From the NCBI GenBank assembly GCA_905214895.1, contig CAJMNP010000023.1, forward strand, positions 1 to 10,220: a DNA stretch of 10,220 nt. The letters are read 5' to 3'. The stretch is from an uncultured bacterium. Its GTDB lineage: Bacteria > Actinomycetota > Coriobacteriia > Coriobacteriales > Coriobacteriaceae. How positions within the stretch are numbered: the first letter of the stretch is position 1; the number at the start of each line of letters is the position of its first letter. A program made the translations under genes and the position numbers. This document shows, piece after piece, positions 6,172 through 10,220 of this stretch. A model generated the notes under the pieces. That model saw only the letters and a program-made list of their open reading frames with translations, was not told the origin of the DNA and did no database searches.

Positions 6172-7125
6172 ATGGAACCTAAGCAGTACTACATCGGCAT
6201 TGACGTCGGCGGCACTTCGGTCAAGGAGGGTCTGTTCGACGAGGACGGCAACCTGCTGGCCAAGGCCAGCGTGCCTACGCCTCCTATCGTTGACGCCGCG
6301 GGCTTTGCCGCGGTGACCGAGGCTATCGACCAGGTGGTCGCCAAGGCTCAGATTCCGCGTGCCTTTGTGGCGGGCATTGGTCTGGCCGTTCCGTGCCCCA
6401 TCCCGGCATCGGGCGATGCCAAGGTCAAGGCCAACATTGCCATTAACCTGCCCGAGCTGAGAGTCGCCATTCAGGAGCACTGCCCCGACGCGGTCGTTAA
6501 GTACGAGAACGATGCCAACGCCGCTGCCATGGGCGAGGCCTGGCTCGGCTCTGCCAAGGGCGTGCAGAACGTGGTGATGGTCACCATCGGTACCGGCGTG
6601 GGCGGCGGCGTTATCGTTAACGGCGACGTGGTATCGGGTGTTGTGGGCGCCGGCGGCGAGATTGGCCACATGTGCCTGAACCCGGCCGAGGAGCGCACCT
6701 GTGGCTGTGGCGGCCATGGCCACCTGGAGCAGTATTCCAGCGCCACCGGCGTGGTGAGCAACTACCTTGCCGAGTGCAAGAAGGCGGGCGTCGAGCCCAT
6801 CGAGCTCACCGGCCCCTCCGATTCCAAGGACGTGTTCCAGGCCTGCCGCGAGGGTGACAAGCTCGCGCTTGCCGCGGCCGATACCATGGCCGACTATCTC
6901 GGCCGCGCACTGGCGCTTATTGCCAACGTGGTTGATCCCGAGATGTTCCTCATCGGCGGCGGCGCCTCCGCCTCGGCCGATGTCTACCTCGACAAGGTTC
7001 GCGAGCACTTTAAGCAGTACGCGCTTTCCGCCTCGCGCGAGACACCCATCAATGTCGCTTCGCTCGGAAACGACGCCGGCATCATCGGTGCCGCCTACGT
7101 AGCCCTGCGCGCCGCCGGTAAATAG
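6172..7125 (+). CDS. ROK-family sugar kinase (glucokinase/mannokinase type)
   Basis: ATP-dependent cytoplasmic hexokinase of the ROK family, 317 aa. The phosphate loop is DVGGTSVKEG (Asp11), the catalytic base is Asp114 in ENDANAA, the second phosphate motif is TIGTGVGGG (138-146), and the sugar-binding GAGGEIGH (159-166) includes Glu163 and His166. The zinc motif CGCGGHGHLE (Cys177, Cys179, His184, Glu186) has His where the classical CxCGxxGCxE has its last Cys. ATG 6172 has AAAGGTG 7 nt upstream; an in-frame ATG at 6145, close to the putative -10, could give a leaderless form. Its own transcription unit follows the PTS terminator. Glucokinase is the closest family look. In this context it would phosphorylate the free glucose or mannose released by the GH1 enzyme; a general housekeeping glucokinase is the alternative. 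Confidence 0.92.
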   Translation: MEPKQYYIGIDVGGTSVKEGLFDEDGNLLAKASVPTPPIVDAAGFAAVTEAIDQVVAKAQIPRAFVAGIGLAVPCPIPASGDAKVKANIAINLPELRVAIQEHCPDAVVKYENDANAAAMGEAWLGSAKGVQNVVMVTIGTGVGGGVIVNGDVVSGVVGAGGEIGHMCLNPAEERTCGCGGHGHLEQYSSATGVVSNYLAECKKAGVEPIELTGPSDSKDVFQACREGDKLALAAADTMADYLGRALALIANVVDPEMFLIGGGASASADVYLDKVREHFKQYALSASRETPINVASLGNDAGIIGAAYVALRAAGK

Positions 7126-7126
7126 C

Positions 7127-7177
7127 TGGTGCAAGGGGGACAGGTTACTTTGCACCAACATGGTGCAAAAGGGACAG
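7127..7177. repeat. Intergenic GGGGAC-family hairpin, stem type 2, with a partial second copy
   Basis: TGGTGCAA (7127-7134) pairs with TTGCACCA (7150-7157); the 15-nt loop is GGGGGACAGGTTACT. A second half copy starts at 7161 (TGGTGCAAAAGGGACAG), so 7150-7168 is also a perfect 8+3+8 palindrome. It begins right after the ROK stop codon (7123-7125) and could double as a 3' mRNA end structure, but there is no T-run. Confidence 0.7.
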
Positions 7178-7247
7178 CCTTGGCCCCCGTGCCTGCCCCA
7201 ATTTGTGCCGCGGCCCTTCCATCTCATAGGGTTCGGCGTCAGCGTGC

Positions 7248-7253
7248 TACCAT
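7248..7253 (+). promoter_or_regulatory. Possible -10 box of ppaC
   Basis: TACCAT fits TAnnnT and repeats the element before the ROK gene. No clear -35 is present. A start about 7 nt downstream would leave a short leader with the GGAGG site at 7281-7285. No other promoter-like sequence stands out in the 166-bp gap. Confidence 0.28.
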
Positions 7254-7291
7254 AGCTACGTCCAAGTACACATATCAAGTGGAGGATATCC

Positions 7292-8215
7292 ATGGCAAAC
7301 GTTCTTGTCTTTGGTCACCAGAACCCCGATAACGACGCCATCATGAGCGCCGTCGTCCTGTCCCAGCTGCTCAACCAGGTTGAGTATGCCGGCAACACCT
7401 ACGAGGCCTGCGCCCTTGGTCAGCTTCCGGCCGAGTCCGCCAAGCTGCTCGCCGACGCCGGCATCGCCGAGCCCCGCGTGATCGAGTCCGTCGAGGCCGG
7501 TCAGCTCGTCGTCCTCACCGACCACAACGAGTCCGCCCAGTCCGTCGCCGGCCTTAAGGACGCCACGGTCTTTGGCGTTGTCGACCATCACCGCATCGGC
7601 GACTTCGAGACCGCCGGCCCGCTGCACTACATCTGCCTACCCTGGGGTTCCAGCTGCACCATCGTCACCAAGCTCGCCGGCGTGCTCGGCGTTGAGCTTT
7701 CCGATGTCCAGGCCAAGCTGCTGCTCTCGGCCATGATGACCGATACGCTCATGCTCAAGAGCCCCACCACCACCGATGTCGACCGCGCCGTCGCCGCCAA
7801 GCTCGGCGAGCAGGTGGGCGTCGACCCGGTCAAGTTTGGCATGGAGGTCTTCCTCACTCGTCCGTCCGGCTCCTTCACCGCAGCCGAGATGGTCGGCAAC
7901 GACATCAAGATGTTCGAGCCTGCCGGCAAGAAGCTGCTCATCGGCCAGTACGAGACCGTCGACAAGAGCCGTGCGCTTGGCATGATTGACGAGATCCGCG
8001 AGGCCATGCGCGCCTACGCCGCCGAGAAGGGTGCTGACGGCATCGTCCTGTGCATCACTGACATCATGGAGGAGGGCTCGCAGGTCCTGCTCGAGGGCGA
8101 GACTGAGGCCGCTCAGAAGGGCCTGGGCATTGCCGACGAGCACGACGGCGTCTGGATGCCGGGTGTCCTCTCCCGTAAGAAGCAGGTCGCTGCCCCCATC
8201 ATGGCCGCCTGCTAG
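7292..8215 (+). CDS. ppaC: Manganese-dependent (family II, DHH) inorganic pyrophosphatase
   Basis: Cytoplasmic enzyme hydrolysing pyrophosphate to two phosphates, pulling nucleotide and polymer synthesis forward. The 307-aa length is the compact form without CBS domains. Metal-ligand motifs of the DHH domain are all visible: GHQNPDND (His9, Asp13, Asp15), LTDHNE (Asp77), VDHHRIGDF (Asp98, His99, His100) and MMTDTLM (Asp151). The C-terminal DHHA2 domain ends with the SRKKQ phosphate-binding motif (residues 294-298). GGAGG lies 6 nt before ATG 7292. It has its own terminator and a possible own promoter, so I treat it as a monocistronic housekeeping gene, not part of the sugar pathway. Codon use is strongly biased to C- and G-ending codons, as expected for a highly expressed gene here. 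Confidence 0.97.
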   Translation: MANVLVFGHQNPDNDAIMSAVVLSQLLNQVEYAGNTYEACALGQLPAESAKLLADAGIAEPRVIESVEAGQLVVLTDHNESAQSVAGLKDATVFGVVDHHRIGDFETAGPLHYICLPWGSSCTIVTKLAGVLGVELSDVQAKLLLSAMMTDTLMLKSPTTTDVDRAVAAKLGEQVGVDPVKFGMEVFLTRPSGSFTAAEMVGNDIKMFEPAGKKLLIGQYETVDKSRALGMIDEIREAMRAYAAEKGADGIVLCITDIMEEGSQVLLEGETEAAQKGLGIADEHDGVWMPGVLSRKKQVAAPIMAAC

Positions 8216-8234
8216 GTTTAGTTGACCAAACGCT

Positions 8235-8274
8235 ACGACCGGATCGCGGACGCCCCGCGCTCCGGTCGTTTTTT
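8235..8274 (+). terminator. Intrinsic terminator after ppaC
   Basis: ACGACCGGA (8235-8243) pairs perfectly with TCCGGTCGT (8261-8269), with an inner CGCGG/CCGCG stem (8245-8249 with 8255-8259) and six T ending at 8274. It lies about 20 nt after the ppaC stop codon. Confidence 0.9.
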
Positions 8275-8317
8275 GTGCACGGTGCCGCGTCGTCTTTTGG
8301 ACAGGCGTGCCCGTGCC

Positions 8318-8338
8318 GTTGAACAAATAATGTTCAAC
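8318..8338. promoter_or_regulatory. Perfect inverted repeat upstream of nhaA, candidate operator
   Basis: GTTGAACA (8318-8325) and TGTTCAAC (8331-8338) are perfect inverted arms around AATAA. Symmetry and AT-richness fit a dimeric regulator site. The GAAC/GTTC spacing does not fit a Gram-positive LexA box. It sits about 145 bp before nhaA, upstream of the likely leader; no clear -35/-10 pair was found between, though TAGGCT (8385-8390) and TAATAC (8402-8407) are weak -10 candidates. Confidence 0.4.
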
Positions 8339-8413
8339 CTGTGGTTCCGCTTTTCGGCCATGCCTGCGTGCTTGTCGTGCAGGGTAGGCTAGATGCAAGC
8401 GTAATACGTTAGA

Positions 8414-8449
8414 GCGCGGCGCCGCCACTTGGGCGGGCCGTGCTTTTTT
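8414..8449 (+). terminator. Intrinsic terminator inside the nhaA leader (possible attenuator)
   Basis: GCGCGGC (8414-8420) plus CCGCC (8422-8426) pair with GGCGG (8432-8436) and GCCGTGC (8437-8443), with one bulged G and one wobble, a 5-nt loop, then six T (8444-8449). It ends only 33 nt before the nhaA start codon and lies about 175 nt after the ppaC terminator. It therefore either ends a short untranslated RNA or controls read-through into nhaA. Confidence 0.75.
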
Positions 8450-8452
8450 AAG

Positions 8453-8468
8453 ACGGGAGCTTTCCCGT
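8453..8468 (+). other. Hairpin abutting the nhaA Shine-Dalgarno
   Basis: ACGGGA (8453-8458) pairs perfectly with TCCCGT (8463-8468) around GCTT. It lies between the leader terminator and the AAAGGAG site at 8470-8476. It may tune translation or protect the 5' end of a read-through transcript; that role is inference. Confidence 0.4.
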
Positions 8469-8482
8469 GAAAGGAGCCGCCC

Positions 8483-9841
8483 ATGGCAGCAACTGAGCAG
8501 CTGTTCAACGTTCGTGAGCGCAAGCGTTTTGAGCGCCACGACATTTGGGAGCGCATCGCCGAGAACGGCACGATTTCCGCCGCCGTTATGGTCTTCGCCG
8601 CCATCGCCGCCGTCATTTGCGCCAATACCGATGCCTACGAGGCCATCCATCACTTTTTGGAGACCCCGCTGTATGTGGGTCTGGGCAACCTTACGGCCGG
8701 TCTCACCGTCGAGCTATTCGTCAACGACTTCCTCATGGCGATTTTCTTTTTGCTGGTGGGCATTGAGCTCAAGTATGAGATGACGGTCGGCGAGCTCAAA
8801 AACCCGCGCCAGGCTATGCTTCCCATGCTGGCGGCCGTGGGCGGCGTCGTCGTTCCCGCCTGCATCTACTTGATCTTCAACCATGCTGGCGCCCGCAGCG
8901 GTTGGGCCATTCCCATGGCAACCGATATTGCCTTTGCGCTGGGCGTGCTGTCGCTTTTGGGCAATCGCGTGCCCAACGGCGTGCGCGTGTTCTTCTCGAC
9001 GCTCGCCATCGCCGACGACCTCATCTCCATCGCCGCCATCGCCATCTTCTACGGTCAGAGCCCCAATCCGTTTTGGTTGGGCGCCGCCGCGCTTGTGACC
9101 TGCGCGCTCGTGTGGCTCAACAAGACGCAGCACTACCGCCTTGCCCCGTATTCGGTACTGGGTCTGCTGTTGTGGTTCTGCATGTTCAAGAGCGGCGTGC
9201 ACGCTACGCTTGCTGGTGTCATCTTGGCCTTTACCATCCCGGCCAAGTGCGGTGTCAAGCTCGATAGCCTCACCGATTGGTTGGGCGAGTGCCTGCCGCT
9301 GCTCGATGATCGCTACGACGACGAGGCGCACATCCTGGGCCAGCATGACTTTACCGTCTCGACCACCAAGGTCGAGCGCGTCATGCACCGCGTGACCCCG
9401 CCGCTCATCCGCATGGAGCGTCTGATCTCCACGCCGGTCAACTTCGTGATCCTGCCGATCTTTGCGTTCGTGAACGCGCAGGTTCGCCTGGTGGGCGTGG
9501 ACATGAGCACGCTGCTCACCGACCCGGTGACGCTCGGCGTGTACTTTGGCATGCTGCTGGGCAAGCCGATCGGTATCTTTGGCATGACGTTTGCCCTGGT
9601 TAAACTCAAGATTTCCGAGTTGCCGCATAATGTCAACTGGCACATGATCGCCGGTGTGGGCATTCTGGGCGGTATCGGCTTTACCATGTCGATTCTCATC
9701 AGCGGCCTTGCTTTCCCGACGGCCCAGTTCGAGGTCCTGGCTGCCAAGGCCGCCATCCTTGCCGGTTCGGTCACCGCTGCCGTGCTCGGCATGATCTACA
9801 TGAGCGTGGTCTGCAAGCACCCCGCGTCCAAAGACGAGTAA
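8483..9841 (+). CDS. nhaA: Na+/H+ antiporter NhaA
   Basis: Inner-membrane antiporter exporting Na+ (or Li+) in exchange for protons, for sodium and pH homeostasis. At 452 aa it is longer than the 388-aa E. coli protein. Key motifs are FFLLVGIELKYEM (88-100), the ion-site ATDIAFALGVLSLLG with Asp148, and LAIADDL with Asp178-Asp179, equivalent to E. coli Asp133 and Asp163-Asp164. Several helices follow, ending with VGILGGIGFTMSILI near the C terminus. About residues 255-312 form a charged, soluble insertion between membrane halves, longer than in E. coli; many non-proteobacterial NhaA proteins have one. AAAGGAG lies 6 nt before ATG 8483. Expression may be controlled by the terminator, hairpin and upstream palindrome described separately. 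Nothing ties it to the sugar genes. Confidence 0.96.
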   Translation: MAATEQLFNVRERKRFERHDIWERIAENGTISAAVMVFAAIAAVICANTDAYEAIHHFLETPLYVGLGNLTAGLTVELFVNDFLMAIFFLLVGIELKYEMTVGELKNPRQAMLPMLAAVGGVVVPACIYLIFNHAGARSGWAIPMATDIAFALGVLSLLGNRVPNGVRVFFSTLAIADDLISIAAIAIFYGQSPNPFWLGAAALVTCALVWLNKTQHYRLAPYSVLGLLLWFCMFKSGVHATLAGVILAFTIPAKCGVKLDSLTDWLGECLPLLDDRYDDEAHILGQHDFTVSTTKVERVMHRVTPPLIRMERLISTPVNFVILPIFAFVNAQVRLVGVDMSTLLTDPVTLGVYFGMLLGKPIGIFGMTFALVKLKISELPHNVNWHMIAGVGILGGIGFTMSILISGLAFPTAQFEVLAAKAAILAGSVTAAVLGMIYMSVVCKHPASKDE

Positions 9842-9858
9842 AAGCACATACAAGTTTG

Positions 9859-9896
9859 AAAACGCCGCCTGTGAACATCATCACAAGCGGCGTTTT
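9859..9896. terminator. Bidirectional terminator between nhaA and the convergent small gene
   Basis: AAAACGCCGC (9859-9868) pairs with GCGGCGTTTT (9887-9896), and after one mismatch TGTGA (9870-9874) pairs with TCACA (9881-9885) around a 6-nt loop. A- and T-runs on the two sides suit both convergent genes. Confidence 0.85.
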
Positions 9897-9924
9897 AGTC
9901 ATTGGGGACGTTCTTAAATGACTA
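9896..9924. repeat. Intergenic GGGGAC-family hairpin, stem type 3
   Basis: TAGTCATT (9896-9903) pairs with AATGACTA (9917-9924); the 13-nt loop is GGGGACGTTCTTA. The stem is unrelated to those at 6077 and 7127, but the loop starts with the same GGGGAC. It lies directly against the nhaA terminator and ends 3 nt before the stop codon of the small minus-strand gene. Confidence 0.65.
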
Positions 9925-9927
9925 GGT

Positions 9928-10182
9928 TTATTCCACGGTGCCGTAGACGGCGCCCCAGCCGTGGGCGGCCAAGGCGGAGTTCAGCTGGTCGCAAAGCGAC
10001 TGACGGTCGTAATAACCGGGCGGCAAAAGGTTCACGATCTCCATGAGATCGGGCGCCAGGTCCAAGATTTCGGCCTGCATAATCAGATCCAGGCGGTCGA
10101 TGGCGTGGCGGTCGTAAAACAGTCCGTCGACTAGGCGCTGCAGGTCGCCGAATTCCTCGGCCTGGAACGATCCGTACTCCAT
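9928..10182 (-). CDS. Small conserved-looking hypothetical protein, 84 aa
   Basis: I do not recognise this family. The 84-aa product is acidic and probably mostly helical. It has a leucine-rich middle (about residues 25-53, LDLIMQAEILDLAP) and a distinct LPPGYYDRQSL turn before a C-terminal Trp-containing end. There is no signal peptide, membrane segment or cysteine motif. The start ATG 10182 is well supported by AAGGAGG 4 nt upstream; the frame extends to 10212, but those residues lack a ribosome site. The strong Shine-Dalgarno sequence, the shared bidirectional terminator and ordinary codon use argue for a real gene. It converges on nhaA; whatever lies upstream of it is outside the window, so no operon partner is visible. 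Confidence 0.75.
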   Translation of the reverse strand: MEYGSFQAEEFGDLQRLVDGLFYDRHAIDRLDLIMQAEILDLAPDLMEIVNLLPPGYYDRQSLCDQLNSALAAHGWGAVYGTVE

Positions 10183-10220
10183 AGTGCCTCCTTGGGCGCC
10201 CCACGCCGGCATGCGCGGCG

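Noticed and set aside
5929..7293. 454-codon minus-strand frame opposite the ROK kinase
   Set aside because: It spans a terminator, two repeats and the whole ROK gene; it looks like a compositional shadow with no domain and no ribosome site.
8318..8338. LexA box upstream of nhaA
   Set aside because: The GAAC and GTTC half-sites are 9 bp apart rather than the 4-bp spacing of the Gram-positive LexA consensus.
8714..9853. 379-codon minus-strand frame opposite nhaA
   Set aside because: It is rich in His, Asp, Gly and Arg, as expected when a membrane protein gene is read backwards; it has no motif, and nhaA is certain.
9914..10204. 96-codon frame overlapping the 84-aa minus-strand gene
   Set aside because: It is Arg/Pro-rich, has no ribosome site and shares its region with a frame that has AAGGAGG at proper spacing.
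1..10220. CRISPR array, prophage, toxin-antitoxin or other defence genes
   Set aside because: There are no regularly spaced repeats, phage structural or integrase genes, or paired small genes. All sizeable genes are metabolic or transport functions.

Overview
The window looks like a chromosomal segment of a gut Coriobacteriia (Actinomycetota), most likely Collinsella or a close relative. The reasons are the high-GC coding style, strong GGAGG-type ribosome sites, the gene content (lactose/cellobiose-class PTS, Mn-dependent family II pyrophosphatase, long NhaA) and intergenic hairpins carrying a GGGGAC core, which I associate with this group. The genus is an inference.

Layout. Positions 1-235 hold no convincing gene, but are rich in hairpins and end in a terminator-like structure. 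Minus-strand genes follow: manA (236-1168, type I mannose-6-phosphate isomerase), preceded on its own strand by a GntR/HutC-UTRA regulator (1241-1960). A 302-bp divergent region (1961-2262) carries candidate operators, a good sigma70-type promoter and a long leader hairpin. On the plus strand come a GH1 6-phospho-beta-glycosidase (2263-3663), PTS EIIC (3784-5127), EIIB (5288-5590) and EIIA (5600-5932), closed by a strong intrinsic terminator (5991-6026). A ROK sugar kinase (6172-7125), a family II inorganic pyrophosphatase ppaC (7292-8215) and nhaA (8483-9841) follow, with terminators after ppaC and nhaA. A small unknown minus-strand gene (9928-10182) converges on nhaA.

How it fits together. 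PMI, GntR-UTRA regulator, GH1, EIIC, EIIB, EIIA and ROK kinase are the same set of functions as the Bacillus subtilis gmu (glucomannan utilisation) locus, minus its mannanase and in a rearranged order. The simplest model is that a beta-1,4-linked disaccharide (mannobiose, glucosyl-mannose or cellobiose) enters by the PTS and is phosphorylated on the way. GH1 then splits it into a hexose-6-phosphate and a free hexose. The ROK kinase phosphorylates the free hexose, and ManA turns mannose-6-phosphate into fructose-6-phosphate. The GntR regulator probably represses the divergent promoters. ppaC and nhaA look like housekeeping or ion-homeostasis genes outside this pathway.

Points worth a second look: the gmu-like reconstruction; intergenic hairpins with different stems but a shared GGGGAC loop, including a roughly 90-nt inverted pair in the GH1 leader; and an intrinsic terminator inside the nhaA leader that could act as an attenuator.
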